From Prevotella sp. UBA2850 (lineage in GTDB: Bacteria > Bacteroidota > Bacteroidia > Bacteroidales > Bacteroidaceae), in assembly GCA_002350805.1 (NCBI GenBank), contig DEFO01000019.1, forward strand, positions 1 to 17,120: 17,120 nucleotides of DNA. Direction: 5' to 3'. The position numbers and the translations under genes were made by a program. Positions 1 to 6,618 of this stretch are shown in pieces. How positions within the stretch are numbered: the first letter of the stretch is position 1; each line of letters starts with the position of its first letter. Under the pieces are notes generated by a model. It had not been told where the DNA came from and did not search any database. It saw nothing but the letters and a program-made list of their open reading frames with translations.

Positions 1-36
1 GGTCTGCTGCAATGTGGGTTAAAGTTTTTAAGTTTC

Positions 37-51
37 GGATGTTATACATCC
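37..51 (+). terminator. Small hairpin near the left edge, possible weak terminator
   Basis: GGATGT and ACATCC pair around a three-base loop and are followed by a short T-rich stretch. It could end a gene lying left of the window, but the stem is only six base pairs and the upstream gene is not visible. Confidence 0.25.
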
Positions 52-59
52 TTTATATT

Positions 60-187
60 CGAAGGTACGTGGGTACGTGGGTACGAAGGTACGAGATTAG
101 TCTCGCTCTCTGAGATATTTTGGAGCTGCTGATGGCGGAGACAAGGGTATTCTCGTACCTTCGTACCCTCGCACCCTCGTACCTCCG
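60..187. repeat. GGTACG-type short repeats forming a large imperfect inverted repeat
   Basis: The left arm (60-96) is built from short units reading GGTACGTG or GGTACGAAG. The right arm (151-187) is its near reverse complement, with a few mismatches over about 36 bases, and a roughly 54-base centre separates them. Transcribed RNA could fold into a long hairpin. No coding sequence is visible here. Short repeats of this kind are common in Prevotella-like spacers, but the function is unknown. Confidence 0.7.
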
Positions 188-189
188 AA

Positions 190-327
190 ACTTCAATCAA
201 TTATCAATTAAAAAAACGTCTCTATGTCGAAAAAACTCTATGCCAAAATAACTCTCACCCCGCCAGGCCTAATTATCAATTGTCCATTATCAATTATCAA
301 TTACCGAACAATATCAATTAAAAAAAA
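190..327. repeat. ATCAATT-rich simple repeats
   Basis: Repeated TATCAATTA and TCAATTATC words occur around 194-210, 273-304 and 311-320, several in direct tandem at 286-303. The stretch is low-complexity and AT-rich and holds no gene. A short open frame from 224 has no recognisable features and runs through these repeats, so it is not called. Confidence 0.6.
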
Positions 328-355
328 CGGGAGCAGCTCTGTCAGAGCCGCTCCC
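320..355 (-). terminator. Strong GC-rich hairpin with T tract on the minus strand
   Basis: GGGAGC (329-334) pairs with GCTCCC (350-355), and the stem continues with GCTCTG/CAGAGC around a tiny loop and one A-C mismatch. Read on the minus strand, the stem is followed by eight T residues (plus-strand A run 320-327), the classic form of an intrinsic terminator. The nearest minus-strand gene ends at 1024, nearly 700 bases away, so either the transcript is long or an unseen small RNA ends here. Confidence 0.55.
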
Positions 356-379
356 ATTGTTATAAAAGATGAAGGGAAA

Positions 380-445
380 TTAGAGGTTCGGATTGATCTT
401 GTTCCTCCCATCAGCGAGTGGAGCAAAATCAACCCCAACCTCTAA
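380..445. repeat. Inverted repeat with 26-bp arms
   Basis: Arms 380-405 and 420-445 match as reverse complements at 22 of 26 positions around a 14-base loop. Both ends carry TTAGAGGTT and its complement AACCTCTAA. Either strand would make RNA with a long stem. Both strands also read a short open stretch ending in KINPNL-stop, a result of the symmetry rather than evidence for a protein. It could be a degenerate miniature element. Confidence 0.65.
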
Positions 446-499
446 GCAACGAACCGAAAGAGTATCTCTTTCCACCTTATATTATAATATTATAATAAA

Positions 500-521
500 G
501 GAGTGGCCATCGGGCCACTCC
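500..521 (+). terminator. Nine-base-pair hairpin
   Basis: GGAGTGGCC (500-508) pairs perfectly with GGCCACTCC (513-521) around ATCG, and TTATTGTTTG follows. It could act as a terminator on the plus strand. No gene upstream on that strand is convincing, so what it would terminate is unknown. Confidence 0.4.
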
Positions 522-540
522 TTATTGTTTGTTCTCAAGA

Positions 541-572
541 ACACCCCACCAACTTCACCAGGGGGAGAGCTG
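541..572 (-). repeat. Solitary degenerate copy of a GC-rich hairpin repeat
   Basis: On the minus strand this reads CTCTCCCCCTGG followed by a G-rich tail ending GGTGGGGTG. The order (C-run, short turn, G-run, then GGxGGGG tail) aligns by eye with 5483-5515 and, more loosely, with the pair that brackets the DUF559 gene. This copy is the most degenerate. Confidence 0.4.
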
Positions 573-697
573 GCTACTCTTTTTTTTACGAACAAGAGTG
601 TTGTGATAGTAGTTCTTCCAGTCGTACAGATTCAAAACGGTCGCTCCTTTCAGGTCGTCTGACTTTCAGATTGGGCAGTTACTTGGAGGGATTTTCC

Positions 698-830
698 AAT
701 TAGGCATTAATTACACTCTAATTAGGCATTAATTACACTCCAATTAGGCATTAATTGCATGCTAATTAGGCATTAATTAGAGTGTAATTAGTCGACTAAT
801 TGCAACCTAATCAGGCATCAATTGGAAATT
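698..830. repeat. Tandem array of 22-bp AT-rich repeats
   Basis: The word AATTAGGCATTAATT begins at 698, 720, 742 and 764, exactly 22 bases apart. A diverged unit begins at 786 and another (AATCAGGCATCAATT) near 809. The spacers between words vary (ACACTC, GCATGC, AGAGTG). A 15-base word at 709-723 recurs as its exact reverse complement at 775-789, so the array can also fold. The period is not a multiple of three and no frame is credible. It has no spacer diversity and is not a CRISPR. Confidence 0.8.
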
Positions 831-1023
831 CAGGTGTCAATGGCATTTTTCCAAAAGATTATTTTGTCCTGATTTTTCGTTCCACTCCAAGAACTTTTCC
901 AATTAATTACCTAAAAAATGATTGGTAATTTTCTCATTTCTTCCAAAAACTACCCTCCCCGAAATCGTCTCCTTCTCTGCCGCAAAACGGCATTCGTTGA
1001 GCCCGTTCTATTCGTTGCCGGGG
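831..1023. other. AT-rich spacer downstream of the minus-strand operon
   Basis: No gene is seen. Two small hairpins are present: AATTACC/GGTAATT (905-911 with 924-930) and TGCCG/CGGCA (978-992). The second lies about 30 bases past the stop codon of the minus-strand gene ending at 1024 and might contribute to its termination, although no T tract follows. Confidence 0.35.
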
Positions 1024-1254
1024 TCATGCAAGGAGGATGTCGGCAGCTATCAGAACCATGATGGATATGGCCATGCCGATCATGATGCGGCTGTCGCGGT
1101 AGTGATGTTGGATGTGATACCTGTTCAGGTCCTCCATGCCGCAGAACTCATCGACCACCTTGTCGGGGTCTTTCCATTCACGGTTGCCGTGCAGCCGCCA
1201 TGCGATGAGTGCCATCATGGCGGCTGTTATGACGATTCCAATAATTATTCTCAT
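1024..1254 (-). CDS. Small two-helix membrane protein, unknown function
   Basis: A 76-residue protein not recognised as a member of a named family. A hydrophobic segment at about residues 2-18 and another at about 57-75 flank a polar, charged middle rich in Asp, Lys and His, including the run HIQHHYRDSR. This suggests a hairpin in the inner membrane with a short loop. It begins 21 bases after the stop codon of the barrel gene and is probably cotranscribed with it. The close spacing and the sensible membrane pattern favour a real gene, but it has no motif that tells its job. Confidence 0.5.
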   Translation of the reverse strand: MRIIIGIVITAAMMALIAWRLHGNREWKDPDKVVDEFCGMEDLNRYHIQHHYRDSRIMIGMAISIMVLIAADILLA

Positions 1255-1275
1255 TTGCTTCTGTCAATTGTCAAC

Positions 1276-1803
1276 TTACAGTTTCAGGCCCAGCTCGAAA
1301 AAGATGGTGCTTTGGCTTCTGATGCCTGCTGTCCTTGAGTCAATATACCGGTATCCCACTCCGACAGTAGGTCTGATCTTTCCCTTGTCGTAGCCATACA
1401 AGGTGAGGCCGATGCTATATTGGTTATACTTCCAATCGGGTTTTCCAATTGTCGTGGTGAACAATGCCCGAACATCGAGTGCGTCCTTGCTGCCGAGCAG
1501 TCCTTTCTCTTCCTTGTCGGTGAGCAGTCTGTATCCCAGGCCACCGCCAATGGCTGTTCCCTGATAATAGGTCTTTACATCATTCTTGTCATAGAGACCG
1601 AGTGTGCCTTGCCAGTCGAACATCACTTTCAGGTTCTTTACGGGCTCAATACCCACCAGCAGATTGTCCATAACCGTGGTCATTCCGTGTTGTTTCGCGC
1701 CAATCTGGATATTATCCTCGATAAAATAGCCCAGTTTGTTCTGAGCCTGCATGGCCATTGTCGTTGATACCAGGATGCTAATAATAAAAAATACTTTTCT
1801 CAT
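1276..1803 (-). CDS. Small outer-membrane beta-barrel-like protein
   Basis: A 175-residue protein with a clear Sec signal peptide (Arg-Lys, then a hydrophobic run, then cleavage near AMQAQ at about residue 20). The rest alternates polar and hydrophobic residues in short strands with aromatic and glycine-rich turns (IGGGLGYRL, VGVGYRYID). It ends in an amphipathic strand finishing FFELGLKL, as outer-membrane barrels do. No specific family is recognised; it resembles short Bacteroidetes porin-like or OmpW-sized barrels. It sits between a small lipoprotein upstream and a two-helix peptide downstream on the same strand, suggesting a small envelope operon. Confidence 0.6.
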   Translation of the reverse strand: MRKVFFIISILVSTTMAMQAQNKLGYFIEDNIQIGAKQHGMTTVMDNLLVGIEPVKNLKVMFDWQGTLGLYDKNDVKTYYQGTAIGGGLGYRLLTDKEEKGLLGSKDALDVRALFTTTIGKPDWKYNQYSIGLTLYGYDKGKIRPTVGVGYRYIDSRTAGIRSQSTIFFELGLKL

Positions 1804-1878
1804 AGTCTTCTAATTTTTGGTTTTAATTTATTATGATAACGAATGAAAATCCCAATTATTTTATTTGCCAACCTTTTA

Positions 1879-2076
1879 TTATTCCCGGTCATAAACAGGC
1901 AGTGTGACTTCCAGTTCTTCATACCCATATCCATCAGAGAAGTGGTTGTTGATATCCTCAACACTTGTCGCCTCTGTGTGTCCCTCCAGCATTTCGTCAA
2001 GAGGAGTCTGGTCGGTGCATGAGGCAATGCCCATGGTCAGAGCTGCAAAGGCAGCGATGGTGATAATCTTTTTCAT
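1879..2076 (-). CDS. Small lipoprotein, unknown function
   Basis: A 65-residue protein beginning MKKIITIAAFAALTMGIASC, a type II signal peptide with lipobox IASC, so the mature product is a 46-residue acidic lipoprotein. An in-frame start at 2157 would add 27 polar residues, but it overlaps the -33 promoter element at 2155-2158 and would hide the signal peptide, so 2076 is chosen. The mature part has no known domain and is rich in Glu and Asp. It is the first gene of the set running leftward through the barrel protein and membrane peptide, and is divergent from the TPR regulator at 2375. Confidence 0.6.
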   Translation of the reverse strand: MKKIITIAAFAALTMGIASCTDQTPLDEMLEGHTEATSVEDINNHFSDGYGYEELEVTLPVYDRE

Positions 2077-2126
2077 GACTTTATTCTTTTTGTTGTTTTT
2101 ACTTGTTTTGCTTGGAATTCCGAAAG

Positions 2127-2158
2127 CAAAATTAGAATCAGAAACTATCTCATCCAAA
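2127..2158 (-). promoter_or_regulatory. Bacteroidetes-type promoter for the small lipoprotein operon
   Basis: On the minus strand TTTG, 20 bases, then TAATTTTG matches the Bacteroidetes sigma-ABfr consensus (TTTG and TAnnTTTG). Transcription would begin near 2120, giving a leader of about 45 bases before the ATG at 2076. Confidence 0.7.
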
Positions 2159-2184
2159 TATTTTGAGCTTTATTTTTTTTGAGT

Positions 2185-2279
2185 TGTTACATTATGAAAC
2201 CTGGCAAAAATATTGATAATCAGCGTGTTTCAATTTTTGTAACAACATTATTAAAGCGAAAATGTAACAGTGTGTAACA
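2185..2279. promoter_or_regulatory. Cluster of TGTAACA words in the divergent spacer
   Basis: TGTAACA occurs at 2238-2244, 2263-2269 and 2273-2279, and its reverse complement TGTTACA at 2185-2191. The outer pair extends to a 9-base inverted repeat (GTTGTTACA 2183-2191, TGTAACAAC 2238-2246). The last two copies are 10 bases apart, one helical turn. The cluster lies between two divergent promoters and could be an operator. The binding protein is unknown. Confidence 0.4.
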
Positions 2280-2339
2280 AGGAATTTCTTCTGTTTTCTT
2301 TTTTTTCTCCATCTTGTATTGTATTTAAGGAAAAAGTAC

Positions 2340-2347
2340 TATTTTTG
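2340..2347 (+). promoter_or_regulatory. Probable -7 element of the TPR regulator gene
   Basis: TATTTTTG fits TAnnTTTG. The -33 side is weak (ATTG at 2318-2321 or CTTG at 2313-2316). Transcription would begin about 20 bases before the ATG at 2375, which supports that start over an upstream in-frame ATG at 2270. Confidence 0.45.
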
Positions 2348-2374
2348 TATTCGAAAAACAAACTGAGTCGTAAG

Positions 2375-3988
2375 ATGAGGAAGATGCGTAGATTTTTATA
2401 CTTACTGTTATTGATGACATTAATAATAAGTTGCTCCGATGATTCATATCGGAAGCAATTAAACGATATTGAGCAATTGCTAAAACAACAAAAGAACGAG
2501 GAAGCATGCAAACTATTGAACAATATGAATCCTGAAGAATTAGAGGATAATGAGGATGTTTATGCTTTATATTGGCTTTTGAAAATGCAAGCTGATGTGA
2601 GACTTGGTAATCCTATTAAATCAATTGACCCCCTTCGTCATTCTGTAAAATATTATGAGAAGATAAACGATTATGAGAGATTGATTTGGACGTATTATTA
2701 TATGGGATTTGTCTTAGATGATTTGGATCAAAGACCAGAGGCTGTTGTTTATTTGAAGAAAGGTGAATCTTTGGCCCTGAAAAACCAAGAGAGTCATAAA
2801 GACATTTTACACCATATTTACCAATGTTTGACATTTATGAATATGAATGCTAAAGAATATGATTTGGCAAAACGATATGGTTATCTTGCATTAAAATATG
2901 GTCATTGTTTGAACGACGTACGCAATGAGGCGACAGATTTGTCGAATATGTCTTCTATATATTCTGATATTGGTAATAAAGACTCTGCATACTATTATAT
3001 TAATAGAATTATTCCTTTGTTAGACTCCGTTCCATCCTCAAAATATGCATTGTATTGTGGTAATATTGGAATTGAAGCCATGGGGAGAGATGACGAGAAA
3101 GCAAAGTATTATTTGCTGAAAAGCATTGAAAAGGAAAACGACCCTTATTTTTGCAAGGCATTGGCCCAGATCTATACAAAAGAAGGAAATAAAGAAAAGG
3201 CCGATGAAATGTGGCATAAGGCCCTTGACACTAAAGATCTCAGTCTGAAAGCGAATGTGGTGAAGGGTATGGCTAAAGCCAAGACAGAGGAGGGCGACTA
3301 TAAGGCTGCGCATGAGCTGGACTTGTGGGCGGCAGCATTGAAGGACAGCCTGCACCGACAGCAGAAAGAGGAGAACATAAAAGGACAGCAGGAACTGTTT
3401 GAGAAAGAACTTGCCAACGAGCAGCTGCGCGAGAAGCAAGGACGGGCAGCATGGGCGATAGCCGCATTGCTGCTGTCAGTGGCTATCCTTGCCGTTTGGA
3501 CAGTATGGAAGAAACGGAAGAACCGCCAGCAGCTGGCGGCCATGAGCGAGGAACTGGAGCAGAAGGCGAAAACCATGGAGCAGCTGCAGCAGGAGAATGA
3601 GAGCAACAAGAAACAACTGGACCGGCTGAGCCGCGACATGACGGGCTTCGAGCAGAAACACGAAAAGCTGCTGGCTGAGGGGCAGCGGCTCTATGAGAGC
3701 ATCGCCGTCGATGGCGGCAATACCCTGAAATGGGAAAAGGAGGACTTTGTACACTTCGTTCGTTACTATAAGCTGAAGCATGCCGACTTTGTGCGCCATC
3801 TGGAGAATGACTACGATGAGCTGACCGCCCGTCAGAAAGTGTTTATGATTCTCTACGACATGGGCATGACCGACGAGGACGTGATGCGCACCCTCGTGCT
3901 TACCGAAAGTTCCGTGAGAGCCAACAAGACCCGCATCAAAGGGAAAAAGCTGAGCTCTGATAAGAGCGAGGAGGAAACCGTGAATTAA
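2375..3988 (+). CDS. Membrane-anchored TPR, coiled-coil and HTH regulatory protein
   Basis: A 537-residue protein of a type common in Bacteroides and Prevotella. Residues 1-20 form a lipoprotein signal (hydrophobic run, then LIISC). About 25-340 is helical, with TPR-like pairs. A transmembrane helix at about 359-377 is followed by KKRK and a coiled coil (about 383-435). The C-terminal region (about 450-525) reads LTARQKVFMILYDMG and then a segment around SSVRANKTRIKGKK that looks like a LuxR-like DNA-binding helix-turn-helix. The TPR part is expected in the periplasm and the HTH in the cytoplasm. The start is the ATG that opens the lipoprotein signal. The first half is very AT-rich and the second GC-richer. 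It may control the divergent envelope genes, but no target is shown. Confidence 0.75.
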   Translation: MRKMRRFLYLLLLMTLIISCSDDSYRKQLNDIEQLLKQQKNEEACKLLNNMNPEELEDNEDVYALYWLLKMQADVRLGNPIKSIDPLRHSVKYYEKINDYERLIWTYYYMGFVLDDLDQRPEAVVYLKKGESLALKNQESHKDILHHIYQCLTFMNMNAKEYDLAKRYGYLALKYGHCLNDVRNEATDLSNMSSIYSDIGNKDSAYYYINRIIPLLDSVPSSKYALYCGNIGIEAMGRDDEKAKYYLLKSIEKENDPYFCKALAQIYTKEGNKEKADEMWHKALDTKDLSLKANVVKGMAKAKTEEGDYKAAHELDLWAAALKDSLHRQQKEENIKGQQELFEKELANEQLREKQGRAAWAIAALLLSVAILAVWTVWKKRKNRQQLAAMSEELEQKAKTMEQLQQENESNKKQLDRLSRDMTGFEQKHEKLLAEGQRLYESIAVDGGNTLKWEKEDFVHFVRYYKLKHADFVRHLENDYDELTARQKVFMILYDMGMTDEDVMRTLVLTESSVRANKTRIKGKKLSSDKSEEETVN

Positions 3989-4012
3989 CATTATTTAGCT
4001 ACGCTTGTGATG

Positions 4013-4032
4013 GCGGTTCAAGAAAAAACCGC
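4013..4032 (+). terminator. Short hairpin after the TPR regulator
   Basis: GCGGTT (4013-4018) pairs with AACCGC (4027-4032) around an A-rich loop, about 25 bases after the regulator's stop codon. No T tract follows and the rocD -7 element starts at the next base, so it may be a weak terminator or an upstream structural element of the rocD promoter. Confidence 0.3.
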
Positions 4033-4040
4033 TACATTTG
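4033..4040 (+). promoter_or_regulatory. Probable -7 element of the arginine catabolic genes
   Basis: TACATTTG is a perfect TAnnTTTG. The best upstream partner, CTTG at 4004-4007, is 25 bases away, longer than usual. A start near 4046 would give a leader of about 30 bases before rocD. TGAATAAATAT at 4050-4060 resembles half of an ARG box and would overlap the start site. Confidence 0.45.
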
Positions 4041-4074
4041 CAAATAAACTGAATAAATATAGACTTTTGACACT

Positions 4075-5343
4075 ATGAAAACAAACACAGACACAACAGG
4101 AACAAACGAGAAAATGACTGCCAGCCAGCAGATGATGGCGCTGGAGGAACAGTATGGTGCACATAATTACCACCCCCTGCCGGTGGTGCTCCACAAGGGT
4201 GAGGGCATCTACGTGTGGGACGTAGAGGGAAAGAAGTATTTCGACTTCCTCTCTTCTTACTCGGCCGTGAACCAGGGACACTGTCACCCGCGCATTGTGA
4301 AGGCTCTGAAAGACCAGGCCGACGTGCTCTGTCTGACATCAAGGGCTTTCTATAACGACGCACTCTGCGAATACGAGAAGTTCATGCACGAGTATTTCGG
4401 TTACGACCGCATACTGCCCATGAACACGGGTGCCGAGGGCGTGGAGACCGCTCTGAAGCTGGCCCGCCGCTGGGGCGCCGTGAAGAAAGGCATTCCCAAC
4501 GACAAGATCAAGGTGGTTTGCTGCGACGGCAACTTCCACGGCCGAACCGTAACGGTCATCACCATGAGCAACGACCCCAGCTCGTATGCACAATACGGAC
4601 CGCTCACTCCGGGCTTCATACGCGTACCTTATAATGATACGGAGGCCCTGAAGAAGGTGCTCGACGAGCAGGGCGACGAGATTTGTGCCTTCATTGCTGA
4701 GCCTATTCAGGGCGAGGCGGGTGTGTTTGTGCCCGACGACGGATATATGAAGACCTGCTACGACCTGTGCCACGAGCACAATGTGCTGCTCATTGCCGAC
4801 GAGGTGCAGACGGGTATTGCCCGCACCGGCCGCATGCTGTGCTGCCAGCACGACGGCATCCGTCCCGACATCGTCATCCTGGGCAAGGCTCTTGGCGGCG
4901 GTGTGCTGCCCGTGTCAGCCTGTCTGGCTGACGACGACATCATGCTGAACATCCGTCCGGGTGAGCATGGCTCGACCTTCGGCGGATTCCCCCTGGCTGC
5001 CCGCGTGGCTGTGGAGGCCCTGAAGGTGGTGAAGGACGAGCATCTGGTGGAGAATGCCGAGGCCATGGGAAAGATTTTCCGCGAGGAAATCAAGAAGATT
5101 GATTCGCCGTTCATCGAGCAGGTGCGCGGACGTGGCCTGCTCAATGCCATCGTCACCAAGCCCGTCAACGGCAAAACGGCCTGGGACATCTGCATCCGCA
5201 TGATGGAGAAAGGCCTGCTGGCCAAGCCTACTCACGACCATATCATCCGCTTTGCTCCGCCACTCTGCATCAACGAGCAGCAGTTGCGCGAGGCCATCGC
5301 CATCATCAAGGAGACATTCGAGGAGATGGAGAGCCTTGTCTAA
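4075..5343 (+). CDS. rocD: Ornithine aminotransferase
   Basis: Ornithine:2-oxo-acid aminotransferase, a cytoplasmic fold type I PLP enzyme that converts ornithine and 2-oxoglutarate into glutamate 5-semialdehyde and glutamate. At 422 residues it is close to the family's usual size. Visible features are LEEQYGAHNYHPLPVVL near the N-terminus, NTGAEGVE (117-124), the cofactor Asp in ADEVQTG (Asp242), the Schiff-base Lys271 in ILGKALGGG, and GSTFGGFPLA near the C-terminal half. Translation could also start at the internal ATG at 4114, since residues 1-13 are low-complexity. It is the first gene of the catabolic set. It differs from argD in this window, which carries the acetylornithine-type sequence. 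Confidence 0.92.
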   Translation: MKTNTDTTGTNEKMTASQQMMALEEQYGAHNYHPLPVVLHKGEGIYVWDVEGKKYFDFLSSYSAVNQGHCHPRIVKALKDQADVLCLTSRAFYNDALCEYEKFMHEYFGYDRILPMNTGAEGVETALKLARRWGAVKKGIPNDKIKVVCCDGNFHGRTVTVITMSNDPSSYAQYGPLTPGFIRVPYNDTEALKKVLDEQGDEICAFIAEPIQGEAGVFVPDDGYMKTCYDLCHEHNVLLIADEVQTGIARTGRMLCCQHDGIRPDIVILGKALGGGVLPVSACLADDDIMLNIRPGEHGSTFGGFPLAARVAVEALKVVKDEHLVENAEAMGKIFREEIKKIDSPFIEQVRGRGLLNAIVTKPVNGKTAWDICIRMMEKGLLAKPTHDHIIRFAPPLCINEQQLREAIAIIKETFEEMESLV

Positions 5344-5420
5344 GTGAGAAGTGACAAGTGAGAAGTGACAAGTTTTTTAGGAGTTTGGGAGTTTAGAAGT
5401 TTGGGAGTTTAGGAGTTTGG
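5344..5420. repeat. Tandem short direct repeats after the rocD stop codon
   Basis: A 14-base unit (GTGAGAAGTGACAA) occurs twice back to back starting at the base after the stop codon. It is followed by alternating GGAGTTT and AGAAGTTT words with a 16-base period over about 42 bases. These are simple-repeat families with no coding sense here. Confidence 0.7.
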
Positions 5421-5482
5421 ACAATACTTTCCTTTCTTTAGGATTGTAGACAATACTCCGCTTCATGCGACTCCTGTCTATA

Positions 5483-5515
5483 GTCCCCTCCGGCTCCCCC
5501 AAGGTGGGAGAGACC
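5483..5515 (-). repeat. Solitary GC-rich hairpin repeat
   Basis: On the minus strand this reads GGTCTCTCCCACCTTGGGGG and then a G-rich tail. CTCCC (5494-5498) pairs with GGGAG (5506-5510). The C-run, turn, G-run and GGxGGGG tail order matches the copy at 541-572 and broadly those at 11955-11985 and 12411-12440, suggesting one interspersed family. Confidence 0.5.
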
Positions 5516-5548
5516 TACCGGCTTGAGTGCTACAGCTTGGCTTAATTG

Positions 5549-5578
5549 CAAAGGTAATCATACCTCTCAGTTCTCAAC
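5549..5578 (-). promoter_or_regulatory. Minus-strand promoter-like sequence facing rocD
   Basis: On the minus strand GTTG, 18 bases, then TACCTTTG. The -7 element is perfect and the -33 element has one mismatch. It would drive an RNA leftward through the repeats and antisense to the 3' end of rocD. No minus-strand gene follows. Confidence 0.4.
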
Positions 5579-5625
5579 TTGAAAGCCCTATATCGGCTCC
5601 TGACAAATCTTGAATCAAAAAAAGT

Positions 5626-6558
5626 ATGCAAACAACCAATCATGTGCTGATGGTGAGGCCGGTGCGCTTCGCCTTCAATGAAGAGACGGCGGCCAACAAT
5701 GCGTTCCAGCAGAAGAGCGAGTCGGCAGAGGCTGCGCTGAAGATTCAGCAGCAGGCTGTCGGCGAGTTCGACGCCTATGTGGAGCTGCTGCGCCGCAACG
5801 GAGTGACCGTCGATGTGCTGCAAGACACGCCCGAGCCTTTCACCCCCGACTCGATATTCCCCAACAACTGTTTCTCCACGCATGTGCAGCTCGATGAAAA
5901 CACCGGTCTGGCCAAGCGTAAGTTGGTGATATACCCCATGTTTGCGCAAAACCGGAGGCTGGAGCGAGAAAAACTCATGACGCTGCTCAGCCAGATGGCT
6001 TTCGACGAGGTGGTCGACCTGACAGCCTTTGAGGCGCAGAACCTGTGTCTCGAGGGTACTGGTTCGCTCATCCTCGACCGCGAGCACCACATGGCATACG
6101 CCTGTCTGTCGCCACGCACGAGCCGTGAGGTGATGGACGAGTGGGCACGGCGCATGGGCTATGACTACTTCCTCTTCAACAGCGAGGACGAGCATGGCAC
6201 GCCCGTCTATCACACCAACGTGGTGATGCATGTGGGAACGCGCTTTGCCGTGGTGTGCCTGGCCTCCATCAAGGATGCTGCTCAGCGACAGCAACTCGTC
6301 AATTTGCTGGAGAAGAACGGCAAAGAGGTGGTGGAAATATCGTTCGAGCAGATGCATCTGTTTGCCGGCAATATGCTCGAGGTGCACAACGATCATGGCG
6401 AGAAGCTGTTGGTGATGAGCCAGACAGCTCTGCGCTCGCTCACTCCGCAGCAGGTGAGCCTGCTCGAGACCGATGTGCGCATCGTGGCCCCCGACATCCC
6501 TGCCATCGAAACTGCCGGCGGTGGCAGTGCCCGCTGCATGATAGCAGAAATCTATTAA
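5626..6558 (+). CDS. ctlX: Citrulline hydrolase-like protein of the CtlX family
   Basis: A 310-residue member of the amidinotransferase/dimethylarginine dimethylaminohydrolase fold. Key features are PDSIFPNN (75-81), the acidic EGTGS (143-147), the catalytic His196 in YHTNVV, and the nucleophile Cys304 in GGGSARCM near the C-terminus. The pattern fits CtlX proteins, known from Francisella, which split citrulline to ornithine, ammonia and carbon dioxide. Context supports this: arginine deiminase (makes citrulline), ornithine aminotransferase and glutamate semialdehyde dehydrogenase are its neighbours, and no ornithine carbamoyltransferase or carbamate kinase is present. A dimethylarginine hydrolase is the main alternative. 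It is 60 bases upstream of pruA. Confidence 0.8.
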   Translation: MQTTNHVLMVRPVRFAFNEETAANNAFQQKSESAEAALKIQQQAVGEFDAYVELLRRNGVTVDVLQDTPEPFTPDSIFPNNCFSTHVQLDENTGLAKRKLVIYPMFAQNRRLEREKLMTLLSQMAFDEVVDLTAFEAQNLCLEGTGSLILDREHHMAYACLSPRTSREVMDEWARRMGYDYFLFNSEDEHGTPVYHTNVVMHVGTRFAVVCLASIKDAAQRQQLVNLLEKNGKEVVEISFEQMHLFAGNMLEVHNDHGEKLLVMSQTALRSLTPQQVSLLETDVRIVAPDIPAIETAGGGSARCMIAEIY

Positions 6559-6618
6559 TAAGTAGGGCTCATGCCTACTAATCACAAAGAAATATTAACC
6601 TCATAAAAACATAAGACA

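Larger units (their letters stand above)
5344..5625. other. Repeat-rich spacer between rocD and ctlX
   Basis: This 282-base gap holds no gene. It contains two copies of a 14-base direct repeat (GTGAGAAGTGACAA, 5344-5371), a run of GGAGTTT/AGAAGTTT units (5379-5420), GACAATACT twice (5420 and 5449), a GC-rich hairpin (5494-5510) and a minus-strand promoter-like sequence (5549-5578). I see no clear plus-strand promoter for ctlX, so readthrough from rocD is possible. Confidence 0.65.

Noticed and set aside
698..830. CRISPR array
   Set aside because: Units are directly adjacent with no unique spacers of normal length, and no cas gene is in the window. The same applies to 9605-9793.
1879..2157. 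Longer start for the small lipoprotein at 2157
   Set aside because: It overlaps the promoter -33 element and would put 27 polar residues before a clear lipoprotein signal peptide.
2270..2374. Upstream ATG for the TPR regulator
   Set aside because: It precedes the likely transcription start and would bury the lipoprotein signal. The ATG at 2375 opens the signal directly.
5542..6585. A 347-codon open frame on the minus strand opposite ctlX
   Set aside because: It is antisense to a complete enzyme with visible active-site residues and has low-complexity His/Leu composition with no family features.
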